Positions 52,252-61,426 of a stretch of 64,000 nt of DNA are shown here, one piece after another. Origin of the DNA: Alkalihalophilus pseudofirmus OF4 (GTDB lineage Bacteria; Bacillota; Bacilli; Bacillales; Bacillaceae_D). Made by a program: the position numbers and the translations under genes. The stretch lies in NCBI RefSeq assembly GCF_000005825.2, contig NC_013792.1:186001-250000 (forward strand). Direction: 5' to 3'. Numbering within the stretch: position 1 is the first letter of the stretch; the number at the start of each line of letters is the position of its first letter. A model generated the notes under the pieces. The model had not been told where the DNA came from and did not search any database. It was given only the letters and a program-made list of their open reading frames with translations.

Positions 52252-52445
52252 ATGGATATAAATCATTTAGAGGATGCCATGTCAGTGTTAACTGCGAGTG
52301 AAAAGGAAATCCATTAATGGTTGGTGGTTACTTATTGTCGTACGAAGCGGTAGCTAAGATGTTAGTTATATCTAAAAGTACAGCCCAATACAGCCCAACC
52401 ATGTGTCGAAAGGTCAGAAAAGAAAATAGCAGTACATATCTATCA
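52252..52445 (+). pseudogene. Remnant of a sigma-like HTH regulator
   Basis: MDINHLEDAMSVLTASEKEIH ends in a stop at 52317. One frame over, MVGGYLLSYEAVAKMLVISKSTAQ continues. Together they resemble the C-terminal helix-turn-helix of phage/plasmid sigma-like regulators (LT-x-x-E-x-x-I...GYLLSYE-x-(V/I)-AK-x-L-x-ISKST-x-Q). The frame is broken and a small tandem duplication (ACAGCCCAATACAGCCCAA) follows. 51932-52251 holds no supportable gene. Confidence 0.4.
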
Positions 52446-52548
52446 AAGCCTCTTCTAGTTTGCGGGATGAGGTTTATTTTATTTATTGGAACAAATTAAA
52501 TGTTTCTAGTAAAATAGTAATGGAACTATTTGTATAAGGTGGTGCAGT

Positions 52549-53916
52549 ATGTCAAACGATAATAAATTGTTCATACAAAAAAGAGACAGAGTGTTATTGT
52601 TACACAGTGTACATTTTAAATCTGAGTTGTACCGAGAGTACCGAGATTTATTAGTAAAGAATAAAAGAATAACCAATGGGTTAGTCAATAGCTTGCCACA
52701 TGAAAAACAAAGCTTTATGCGTACGGTTCTAAGGCAAGTGATCAGGGAAGCTCATAACGAGTGGCAAGCAGACGAAAGTAAAATTGTTGAGGATAAGGGA
52801 GAAGGTAATACGGATATTAAATGTTCGCTTTGTGCAACAGGAAACAGATATATATTTTATATTAAAAATAAAATTAGTGGTGAAAAACTTAATGTAGGTA
52901 GTGATTGCATTGAGGACTTCGTTAATGATGGACTAAAGTTACCAACGACCATAGCAGATCTAAAGAAAAATGCCACTAAAATACAAAGAATGTTTAAATT
53001 AAATTCCCTCATTCCGGATGTGAATGAAAAAATAGAGAAATGGGCTGCTTTTTTAGATAAACAACCTATTTATATCCCTAAAGAACGAACCAAAAATTAT
53101 TATGATTTAATGAATACCACACAAGCACTTTATAAAGACTACTTAGAAAACGGCCATAAAAATGATAGTGTTGCCGAAATAGCGAAAAATTTAGAAACTA
53201 AGGAAGAGTACGAGCTTAATATAGAAAGATATGTTAAACAAAAAATAGATGTTCCTTTTATAGTTACCAAAAATATAATTAAAAACCTTCAGCGTAATGG
53301 TAACAAAACTGCATTAAGAATGATTGAATCTGATAATGGTTTTATAACTTCAAGAACTGCAGGACGAGTAACTGAGACTAATTTTATTAGCTTTATAATC
53401 AATCTCTTAAATACTCATTTTGATAAAGTAGATTCTTCTATTGTTTCGATGGACCATGATAGGGGTCAGTTAGTTTTTCAGATGAAACCATTAACAAGGG
53501 TTAATTTGTATATTGGGTATCAGCTATTTATGGAGGAAGTTGGTATGATTATTTTTGGGGAAGAGCCAATTGAAATGTTAACTAAAAGTTATTTACTTCA
53601 GCAGTCGAATATATATGAAAGTGAAAGTGCTGAGATAGCGTTAAAACAAATGGAGAAAAATTTAGGAAAAAAGTTTATGAAGATAGCCTTTATCTCATAT
53701 AATGAAAATGAAATAATAGTTCATTCAAGGAAAAGTAATCAATATCACCTTTGCAAAATGGATAATTTTATAAATGATAATTTAAAATGGGCGTTTGGTG
53801 GAGATAAAAATGTTGATTTAAGTAGATCAATCAAAGTTATGACACACAGAGAATATCAATTATACAGAGAAGCGAAAAAAGTTGCTAAAGACATGAATAG
53901 AAGCATTAATAGATAG
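52549..53916 (+). CDS. Hypothetical protein with a zinc-binding-like motif
   Basis: 455 aa with AAGGTGG before the ATG. Residues about 90-125 read KCSLCATGNRYIFYIKNKISGEKLNVGSDCIEDF, a CxxC...(G-S-x-C) motif recurrent in phage and plasmid proteins and probably a zinc site. The rest is Lys/Asn-rich, helical and soluble. The C-terminal region has FISYNENEIIVHSRKSNQYHLCKMDNF. No catalytic motif was recognised. Monocistronic. Confidence 0.6.
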   Translation: MSNDNKLFIQKRDRVLLLHSVHFKSELYREYRDLLVKNKRITNGLVNSLPHEKQSFMRTVLRQVIREAHNEWQADESKIVEDKGEGNTDIKCSLCATGNRYIFYIKNKISGEKLNVGSDCIEDFVNDGLKLPTTIADLKKNATKIQRMFKLNSLIPDVNEKIEKWAAFLDKQPIYIPKERTKNYYDLMNTTQALYKDYLENGHKNDSVAEIAKNLETKEEYELNIERYVKQKIDVPFIVTKNIIKNLQRNGNKTALRMIESDNGFITSRTAGRVTETNFISFIINLLNTHFDKVDSSIVSMDHDRGQLVFQMKPLTRVNLYIGYQLFMEEVGMIIFGEEPIEMLTKSYLLQQSNIYESESAEIALKQMEKNLGKKFMKIAFISYNENEIIVHSRKSNQYHLCKMDNFINDNLKWAFGGDKNVDLSRSIKVMTHREYQLYREAKKVAKDMNRSINR

Positions 53917-54008
53917 AATTTGTCGTAAGAATGTATAAAGAAGCTTTTGAAAAAATTATTTTAATTTATTTTATTAATTGTATTTTTGGTCATACTATAG
54001 ATGTAAAA

Positions 54009-54027
54009 GGGGGCGATACCCCCCTCT
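54009..54027 (-). terminator. Terminator of the 31-aa ORF at 54036
   Basis: GGGGG-CGAT-ACCCCCC; on the minus strand GGGGGGTATCGCCCCC is followed by TTTT. It lies within ten bases of the ORF stop. Confidence 0.65.
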
Positions 54028-54035
54028 TATTTTAG

Positions 54036-54131
54036 TTAATTAATGAAATGGCTTACTAAAACCAGGATGGGTAGAATTGTGAGCCATTTCGCTTTTATGA
54101 AAATCCCATATTGATTGATGATAATAGACAT
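54036..54131 (-). CDS. 31-aa hydrophobic small protein, second copy
   Basis: ORF MSIIINQYGIFIKAKWLTIL then PILVLVSHFIN, with GGGGAGGTG eight bases before the ATG. It equals the length of the ORF at 1815-1910 and shares LP-I-(V/I)-VSH. It is also followed directly by a terminator. A membrane peptide is likely. Confidence 0.5.
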   Translation of the reverse strand: MSIIINQYGIFIKAKWLTILPILVLVSHFIN

Positions 54132-54207
54132 TATTTTCACCTCCCCTCTCTTTAATTATCGCCAAATGAGGATTGAATGATTCATATATATAGGTTTTAC
54201 TCTTAAG

Positions 54208-54237
54208 ACAAGTTTGATAACTTGTTTTTTATTTTTT
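54208..54237 (+). terminator. Terminator-like hairpin
   Basis: ACAAGTT-TGAT-AACTTGT followed by T-rich sequence. It could end transcripts from the plus-strand gene stopping at 53916, although it is 290 bases away. Confidence 0.5.
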
Positions 54238-54429
54238 CAAAACAAGCACAATACAAGGTGCGGTGAAGATGTTGATAATGTAGCATGGCTAGAGTGAGGA
54301 ATCCAAACTGAGATAAAGTCTTTAAGTTGTGGAAAAAAATTCAAAAATCAGCAAAGTGAAAAGATATTGGTAGCTGAGAGAGGAAGTGGGAGTTCTAGTT
54401 CGCTTGGGATAAACATGCAACTCCTAAAT

Positions 54430-54610
54430 GGGCGAATTCCCCTTCCTTTAAATAATTGACTATAATTGTAAAACAAACACAGCAAGTGCGTATTAATAAA
54501 TACGCACTTGCTGTGTTTGTTTTTTACCGGAAAGCTATTAATTGAAATGCTAAATTAGAGCAATCTAAACAAAATCCTATCAAAAGAGTGATTGCTAAAG
54601 ACCTTCATGT
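54430..54610 (+). repeat. Diverged long repeat with a 25-bp perfect hairpin, copy 1
   Basis: A perfect 25-bp inverted repeat (54470-54494 with 54499-54523, loop AATA) with the core ACAGCAAGTGCGTATT is followed by TTTTTT. The same arrangement with similar flanks lies at 63735-63910 (TTAAATGAAATACTAA there, TTAATTGAAATGCTAA here; ATCTAAAC...ATCCTATC in both). The rest of 54238-54786 is noncoding. Confidence 0.65.
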
Positions 54611-54786
54611 GATGCTATTAGTAACGAGAGCGTATGTAGAGGGGATATGGTGAAACTATTGCAGCGTTACAGGAGGAGTCCCAAAAAGAATGTATTGCAA
54701 TTGGCTTGTCAAGTATTTCACACTTACTGCATTTTTATTACTAGAAGTCGATATAAAATATAGAACTTAATAAAGGTTGTGAAGTT

Positions 54787-57782
54787 TTGAAAGTAAATAA
54801 TATCTTAAAAGCGCTATGGCAAATAGAAACGTTAGCTCCTTTTGAAATTCCTAATTCAGGTACTATAAGCAGAAAATATACAACTCAAAAGATAAAGAGC
54901 CTTCATAAATTAGAACAATTAAATACGGACCTTTTGGCTAAAGAATGGTCCGTATCTAGCCTTAAGTTAAGAAACAATAACATGAAGCCTAACTATGGAT
55001 TATATGGATACTGTTTTAGAGAGCATCAACTACTGCAGTTTCAAAGAGATATTTCTCACGTTAGAGATGAAATACATAATAAATCCCTAAAGAACTACTT
55101 CGGTTTCTTTGTAGATTTTGATGAAAATCAAAAATATATTAAAGATTCGCTATTTGTACCCCATGTAACATTATTTGTAAAATTAGCAATTGAAAATAAA
55201 TCTCCTTTTAAAAAAAAGAGTAATTTTTTTGATGATTATAAAGAGGCTTGTACTTACTTAGAAGGGCAAGCAGCAAATATTAATGGAGGAAAACTATCAC
55301 CAGAGTGGCTAGAATTATTTTCAAAAGAATACAATACAGTTTTTGCAATCCCCCCAAATACTGAAAAAGACAAGCATTATATGGAACTAACAATAATAGA
55401 TGGAAAACGTGAACAAAAAGATAAGTTTAATAGTTTTTACTCCGAAGATATATTAAAAGCAATAAAAGAAAAAGGTATGACAATTGAACAATTTTTCAGA
55501 AAGCCAAAGCGTAAGATAGATATTAATGAAAACAGAGAGTTTATTGAGGAATCATTACATCCACTTAATACACCACTAGGCAGATGGCCATCCAATGTTG
55601 AACATAAAGCATCATTGATGCAACAAGTTGCTATCAATGAATTTTTTAGAAGTGATATGCGCATTAGTTCCGTAAACGGTCCTCCAGGTACAGGGAAAAC
55701 AACGTTACTAAAAGATATATTTGCTGAAATTATTGTTCGAAAGGCTATAGCCCTAGTAGCGTTTCGAAATAAACCGGATAAGGCATTGATAGACACTGGT
55801 ACAAAGGTTACTATAAAAAACCGATTTAGCAGAGAACCTGTATCAAGAAATGTTTACAATTTAGATCCTTCAATAGCAGCACATGCTGCTGTTGTTGCTT
55901 CAAGTAATAATACTGCTGTGGAAAATATCTCTAAAGATTTACCCAAAGAAAAAGAAATACATCCCGATTTTTTAAAGGAGATGCAACCATTAAGGTATGC
56001 CAAAGCAATAAGTAAGAAGGTTACTGGTGAGGAATCATGGGGGATGTTTTCGATTCCGCTAGGAAAAGGAGATAATATTAAAAATGCATCTACTTTGCTT
56101 ACACATGATACGTTCAGTTTTATGAACAGTCTTATTAAAACGGGTGGGCAAAGGGAAAATCGAATTAAAGAATGGGAAAAGGCATGTGATGAATTTATCA
56201 AGTTGTACAAGGAAGTAAAGAAGATTAGAAAATCTTTGGCCAAGTCAGCTGATAAATTTCATAAATATTCTATTGATGATCCCGAATTCGAACAATCTAC
56301 TGATCTTTATTGGCAAAGTGCTAATTATGAATCTAGGCAACAGAAAGTTTTATTTCAAACAAATGAATTAAATACTTTAAGATCACAACTATTTATTAAG
56401 GCTTTAATTGTACTGCGACATTTCCTATCAGTTAATTATGCAAAAATTGAAGCTGCTCTGTCACTGCTTAATGAAAACAGAAATGCAATAGATATAAACA
56501 GCGAAAAAGGAATAAATGCTATGAAAGCTATGTGGAATACCGTACATTGTATTTGTCCTGTAGTTAGTACTACTTTTGCCAGTTTTGCTTCTATGTACCA
56601 TGGGATGCCTAAAGATTTTATTCCAAACCTATTCATAGATGAAGCTGGTCAAGCAACTCCAGCCCAAGCTGTAGGTGCAATATGGCGTTCTAAAAAGGTT
56701 CTTGCTGTTGGAGATCCGTTACAAATAGAGCCGGTTCAATCAGTTGAAGCTTCACTTTTAAAAGATATTTGTTTAATTAATAAAGTTGATGATGAGATCT
56801 TAAATGCCAAAAGTTCGGTACAATCTTTGGCTGACAGATCTAATCCAATTGGGACATCCATTAATGAGGATCAATGGATTGGTATACCGTTATGGGTTCA
56901 TAGACGATGTATAAACCCTATGTTTTCTATAGCAAATAAGCTAGCTTATAACGGGAATATGGTTCTAGCTAATGATAATAAAAGCAATACTGATGGCGTT
57001 GCAAAATGGTTGAATACGCAGGGGAATGTTAAGGTGAAACAGTATGTACCTGAACAAACTGATGTTCTCATAAGGACATTAATGAAATTATGGCTAAGTA
57101 TCTAAGAAAAAAATTGTTAGATTCTATTAAGGGTAAATTAGGGGAGATAAACGAAATGAAACCACTGTTAGAAGCTGTACTAAATCAACAAAGTATAAAT
57201 CAGAATTGGGATACACTAAAAAAACAATCTTATATCTTAATGAAAAAGTATGTTGATTTAAGGAATAGGCGCAGTAATAATATGTTGGTGGAAGAAATTG
57301 ATAAATATATAAAAGGGGAATATTCCTTTCCAAGTGTATTTGTTATAACTCCTTTTTCTGTTGTGAAAAATGAGATTAAAAAAGATTTAGTTTCTGGTTT
57401 ATTTAAAAATATGAAAATATGGTTAGAAGCACCTCCAATATATGACATAGAGTATTCATTCGGAGTTAAAAGTTTATTGAAACAAGAAATAGAGGAATTT
57501 GAGACTTTTTATAAAGATTGGGTACAGAATAATGTTGGCACTGTTCATACCTTTCAAGGTAAAGAAGCTGATATTGTATATTTTGTCACCGGCACGGATG
57601 CCACTACACTTAGTGCTGGAGAATGGGCTTGTAAAGAGCCTAACTTATTGAATGTAGCAGTAACTCGAGCTAAGAAAGAGTTCTATATAATTGGCGATAA
57701 GAACTTGCTTGAAAGATTTGATAACTATAAAATTATAATTCAAGAAATAGAGGAATACGAGACTGAAACAAAATATTACTAA
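54787..57782 (+). pseudogene. SF1 (Dna2/Nam7-like) helicase gene with one frameshift
   Basis: A TTG start (54787) gives 772 aa up to a stop at 57105. One base is then missing and a second frame (57090-57782) carries on as KDINEIMAKYLRKKLLDSIKG. Adding an A in ATAAGG near 57072 joins them into about 998 aa. Motif I is NGPPGTGKTTLLKDI near residue 298, motif II LFIDEAGQATPAQAVGAIW near residue 617, motif III VLAVGDPLQIEPV, and motifs V/VI VGTVHTFQGKEADIVYF and LLNVAVTRAKKEFYIIGD. All motifs of a DNA/RNA helicase of the AAA_11/AAA_12 type are present, so the break is recent or an error. Confidence 0.85.
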
Positions 57783-57814
57783 TGCTAACTGGCGCTAAGT
57801 AAAGGAGATTATTA

Positions 57815-58207
57815 TTGAGAAAAATTACAATATTATTAGCTTTATTATTGCTATTTGGATGTAGTGAAAAAACTGCAGAACAACAAGGTGAAGGAATTTC
57901 AATTGAAATGGGTGATGTCAATAATATACAGTATTTAGGCATAAACGTATATGTGGATGGGTTGTTTTTTAACAATGAGTATGTATTTAAGGATGAGGGA
58001 GAGAGTTCTTTCAAAACGGGTGAAATTATTTGGTTTGAAGGTCCAATTATTCAAGATCGTTTACAGGAAGTTGAAGTGATTTACAGTAGGAATAAAGATG
58101 GGAGCGACTCTGCAACAACTAATAAGATTGATATAACAGATGTAAAGGAATGGGCGAATACAAAATTAAATAGTGAGCTAGAATTGGAGTTATTAAAATA
58201 TGATTAA
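57815..58207 (+). CDS. Small lipoprotein
   Basis: 130 aa with a TTG start after AAAGGAG. Signal RKITILLALLLLFGC has the lipobox LFGC. The mature part is acidic (SEKTAEQQGEGISIEMGDVNNIQYLGINVYVDGLFFNNEYVF...). It lies 32 bases after the helicase gene in the same direction. Family not recognised. Confidence 0.7.
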   Translation: MRKITILLALLLLFGCSEKTAEQQGEGISIEMGDVNNIQYLGINVYVDGLFFNNEYVFKDEGESSFKTGEIIWFEGPIIQDRLQEVEVIYSRNKDGSDSATTNKIDITDVKEWANTKLNSELELELLKYD

Positions 58208-58317
58208 CAAATTATTTGAACAAGAGCACCAAATTGTTCAAAAGACGCCAAGTGGTGCTGCAAAAATAAAATAGCACTTGTCATTTTTATTTCCTTTTTA
58301 CTCCTATGAAAAAAGGA

Positions 58318-58342
58318 AATAAAAAACCCCTCTGAGAGGGGT
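58318..58342 (-). terminator. Strong hairpin with T-run on the minus strand
   Basis: On the minus strand ACCCCTC-TCA-GAGGGGTTTTTTA. No minus-strand gene above it is convincing, so it may end a short RNA started in 58345-58480, where a TATAAT box lies on that strand. Confidence 0.6.
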
Positions 58343-58521
58343 ATCAAGGGGAAAAGAGGGAAGTAATACCTCATATAATTATAGTAACAATTTGTGTAAA
58401 TGGAATTCAACCTAAAGTAATATTAATATACTAATTAGACTTGGGTTGTTTTGCAACTTATAATAAAGACAAGTTGGTAAGCATCATATGAATTCCCCCT
58501 GTTGCGATATTACACCATGAA

Positions 58522-58546
58522 GCCCTCACAAGTTGTGGGGGTTTTC
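58522..58546 (+). terminator. Terminator
   Basis: CCCTCAC-AAGTT-GTGGGGG followed by TTTTC; it would end plus-strand transcripts from the lipoprotein region. Confidence 0.65.
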
Positions 58547-58694
58547 TTGTAATAAAAAAATCCAGCCATTAATGTCGTTCCATTGTTAACTAACTAGTAC
58601 ACAGAGGTAGGTCAACATTCAATTTGTTGGCTTTTATAAATAAATACTTTACAGCTTAAAACAACAAATTCTTTACACCAATAATGAGCAGCAT

Positions 58695-58852
58695 GTCTAC
58701 CCGAATTCACTTGTGAATTCGGGTAGACTCTTTCAAATGCTTCATTTGAAAATTTATTAGGCTAATGCCTTCTATAATTGCCATGTTGTTCAGTCATTCA
58801 ACTCAACTTTCCATGTTATCTAGTTATCATATGCTGAAAATGACATTTTCAG
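58695..58852. repeat. Three perfect palindromes in a noncoding region
   Basis: 58695-58728: GTCTACCCGAATTCAC-TT-GTGAATTCGGGTAGAC (16-bp arms). 58731-58751: TTTCAAATG-CTT-CATTTGAAA. 58834-58852: CTGAAAATG-A-CATTTTCAG. None has a T-run that would make it a terminator. The noncoding stretch 58550-59100 also holds two CCATGTT motifs. Possible operator, origin or nick region upstream of the regulator gene. Confidence 0.7.
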
Positions 58853-59101
58853 AGGGTTAATATATAGTATCTCTCGGGAACCTATGATAACTTTACAGCA
58901 CTTAAGTTCAAAGGATAAGATAAATTAACGACAATATATAGGACTTGTTGGTAACCACGAGAGGACATTAATTTATACATTGTTGATCAATTTTTTTAAT
59001 AGCTTATTATTTTCTCTTTCTATAAATCCCACTTGGAAATGGCGAAATAAACAAGCTGATGATAGGATAGAGTCGTTGAAATTTTATTTGGAGGAAAACG
59101 T

Positions 59102-60037
59102 ATGAATGGCAAAGAGGCAATGAAAAGGTTAAAGATCAGTCGTACGAAACTATATTTCTATATACAAAATGGAGAATTAATACCGGAAAATCCTCATACT
59201 TTCCGAATGGAAGGAGAGTACCGTATTCCTGATGAACAAGTCGAAGCCTTGTATGAAAAGTTATATCCTGGAGGAATTACAACTAAGGAAGCCGCTGCGT
59301 ATATAGGATGTAAACCTGCGGTCATTTATCAAGCTATTAAAAATCAAAAACTAACCACACATAAAGCAGAAGGTAACTACTACATAGAAGAAGACGAGAA
59401 GCTAGAAATGTTTAAGGAGACCTACCGCCAGAAGTTAGGTGTAGAGAAAAAAACGTCTCATTACAACAAGCAAAACAGAACGTACTTATTTCAATCTTAT
59501 GTCCATCGATTGAATGGTGAATTGGCTCGGATCATGAGTATCAAAGGTGATGAAGGGTATGCGTTAGATGCCTACGGTGAGAGGATATCTGTTACTCAAC
59601 TTTTACTCAATTATTATCCTTGTTCACCTTATCATTTAGGAAAAAGCACCACAAGGAAGGGGAAGGTTACCTTTAGATTTGTAAAGCCAACCCATATCCG
59701 GTCATTAACTTACACTTTTATCGAAACCCTTGTAGTAATTGTAGGTTTAAAGCAGGTACGTATTGAGGAGATAGGAACTGAAATTGAGGTAACATGTAAA
59801 CCATTTATTTTCAGGCAAGGAGAAGAGAACCATGATCTTGCTGAGCTCGCTAAAAGGAGTTTGGTAAGCGGTAAGGTAGTTCAGCAAAACAATGAATTTG
59901 CTTTCTTTTCAACAGATAAAGAGATCTCTCTATCTATTGATGAAGATCAGTATGAGGCATTAAGAATTAAAGCTGCCACGTGGGGAATGACTGTGGAAGA
60001 ATATATTGTTAGAAATCTAAATCTGATTGAGAGATAA
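59102..60037 (+). CDS. DNA-binding protein with tandem helix-turn-helix domains
   Basis: 311 aa with TTTGGAGG before the ATG. Two excisionase/MerR-like domains are seen: residues 1-50 (NGKEAMKRLKISRTKLYFYIQNGELIP...YRIPDEQVEALYEKL) and 58-100 (ITTKEAAAYIGCKPAVIYQAIKNQKLTTHKAEGNYYIEEDE). A C-terminal region of about 190 aa has no clear family; a short RHH-like end (LSIDEDQYEALRIKAATWGMTVEEYIVRNLNLI) is visible. Probably a plasmid regulator. It follows a palindrome-rich region and precedes the CGGAAGCACCG leader of the 3D-domain gene. Confidence 0.7.
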   Translation: MNGKEAMKRLKISRTKLYFYIQNGELIPENPHTFRMEGEYRIPDEQVEALYEKLYPGGITTKEAAAYIGCKPAVIYQAIKNQKLTTHKAEGNYYIEEDEKLEMFKETYRQKLGVEKKTSHYNKQNRTYLFQSYVHRLNGELARIMSIKGDEGYALDAYGERISVTQLLLNYYPCSPYHLGKSTTRKGKVTFRFVKPTHIRSLTYTFIETLVVIVGLKQVRIEEIGTEIEVTCKPFIFRQGEENHDLAELAKRSLVSGKVVQQNNEFAFFSTDKEISLSIDEDQYEALRIKAATWGMTVEEYIVRNLNLIER

Positions 60038-60090
60038 GCTTGTAAGGCTTAACAGAAGGCGATATAATGAAATTACCCATTAATTTCAAC

Positions 60091-60166
60091 ATGACAACCA
60101 AATATTTTGTTTACAATCGGAAGCACCGATAAGGAGACAGCTGTCTCTTTATCGGTGCTTTTTTTT
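60091..60166 (+). promoter_or_regulatory. Promoter and CGGAAGCACCG leader hairpin before the 3D-domain gene
   Basis: A possible -35 (ATGACA 60091) and -10 (TACAAT 60112-60117) are followed immediately by CGGAAGCACCG, arms ATAAGGAGACA/TGTCTCTTTAT and CGGTGCTTTTTT, then GGGGGAGG. The transcript would begin within the first arm of the hairpin. Confidence 0.75.
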
Positions 60167-60184
60167 GGAAGGGGGAGGAAGTAC

Positions 60185-61426
60185 ATTAAGTATGTGTTAT
60201 TTACTCTACTTACAGCCGTAGTAACTATATTAATGGCCATTGTAGCTGTTCAAGGTTTCGATCAAAAGATTCAACTAGTTGTTTGGATGGATGGTAAGGG
60301 AATTGCCGTAGAAACAAAGCCGAAAACAGTTGGTGAGCTTTTTAATGAGAGTGACTGGATCATTGGGCCACACGATCAGTTATCTGTTCCATTAGATCAT
60401 ATGCTAAGGCAGGGTGATGAAATCATCTGGAATCAAGCAAGGCAGGTAATGTTACTTACAAGAGATGGAAAAGAGAATAAGTGGACAAGTGCAGCCACTG
60501 TTGAAGGAGCTATAAGGGAATGGCAACTACCTTCTCCAGGACTTTATGATGTTTTATCTCCTAACGGTGATATTCCTATCAGGGAAGGAATGACCATCAC
60601 TTACCATCAATCGTTTAACGTTTCTATTCACGTGGATGGTAAGAAACTAACTAAAGAAACAGCCCCTACAACTGTACAAGAAGTTATTGACGGCCTCGGT
60701 ATTACCTTAAAGGATCGAGACTATACAGTACCTACTCTTACAGCGGAAGTCCTTAATGAAAGAGACATAGTGGTTCACCGCGTAGCAGAAGGGCATGAAT
60801 TAGAGCAGGAAGTGATCCCTTACATGACAATAGAAGAAGAGGACCCCAATGTACTACTAGGTAAAAGAGAGTTGAAAATAAAAGGGGTAGAGGGAATCAA
60901 AGTTAGAGAATATGAGTTATTAAAGCAAGACGGAGCTGTAGTCGACCGGCAATTTAAAACGGAAAAGGTGTTGCAAGAGGTCGTTGATGAAATTTATTTG
61001 ATTGGGACAAAAGAACCAGAACCAGATCTAGAACCAGAACCAAATCTAGTAGAAGAACCAAATCTAGTAGAAGAAAGTGCACTGGCTACGTACCTTCCTT
61101 CTCAAGCGGCTGAGACTACTAGTGAACATCAAGCAAAAAAGACATTAAGCATTATGTCTACGGCCTATACAAGAGATTGTGAAGGGTGCATTGGCATTAC
61201 CAAAATGGGCATCGATCTCAACAAAAATCCTGATCAAAAAGTGATTGCGGTAGATCCAGACGTCATCCCATTGGGAACAAAAGTGTATGTAGAAGGATAT
61301 GGGGAAGCTATTGCTGCTGATACTGGAGGAGCCATAAAAGGAATGTTAATTGATGTTTATATGCAATCCCATGAGGAGGCAATACGTTGGGGAAGAAGGC
61401 CTGTTCAACTAACAATACTGGAGTGA
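60185..61426 (+). CDS. DUF348/G5-like and 3D-domain cell-wall protein
   Basis: About 413 aa. No ATG or GTG lies at a usable distance: an optimally placed GGGGGAGG stands six bases before ATT at 60185, so ATT initiation is proposed; GTG at 60194 is the other choice. One membrane or signal helix (YVLFTLLTAVVTILMAIVAVQ) is followed by DUF348-like repeats (QLVVWMDGKGIAVETKPKTVGELFNE; NVSIHVDGKKLTKETAPTTVQEVID) and a G5-like region. An EPEPNLVEE linker leads to a C-terminal 3D domain (VIAVDPDVIPLGTKVYVEGYG...ADTGGAIKGMLIDVYM) with its three Asp. Similar proteins remodel peptidoglycan. Headed by the shared leader. Confidence 0.8.
   Translation: MKYVLFTLLTAVVTILMAIVAVQGFDQKIQLVVWMDGKGIAVETKPKTVGELFNESDWIIGPHDQLSVPLDHMLRQGDEIIWNQARQVMLLTRDGKENKWTSAATVEGAIREWQLPSPGLYDVLSPNGDIPIREGMTITYHQSFNVSIHVDGKKLTKETAPTTVQEVIDGLGITLKDRDYTVPTLTAEVLNERDIVVHRVAEGHELEQEVIPYMTIEEEDPNVLLGKRELKIKGVEGIKVREYELLKQDGAVVDRQFKTEKVLQEVVDEIYLIGTKEPEPDLEPEPNLVEEPNLVEESALATYLPSQAAETTSEHQAKKTLSIMSTAYTRDCEGCIGITKMGIDLNKNPDQKVIAVDPDVIPLGTKVYVEGYGEAIAADTGGAIKGMLIDVYMQSHEEAIRWGRRPVQLTILE

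Noticed and set aside
55437-56636. Several minus-strand frames inside the helicase gene
   Set aside because: The forward strand has all helicase motifs; the antisense frames are shadows.
58201-58273. 24-codon plus-strand ORF overlapping the lipoprotein stop (MINKLFEQEHQIVQ...)
   Set aside because: No ribosome site of its own apart from coupling, no recognisable feature, and the sequence beyond it looks decayed.
58204-58410. Minus-strand frame of 68 codons
   Set aside because: It runs straight through the terminator hairpin at 58318-58342 and has no ribosome site.
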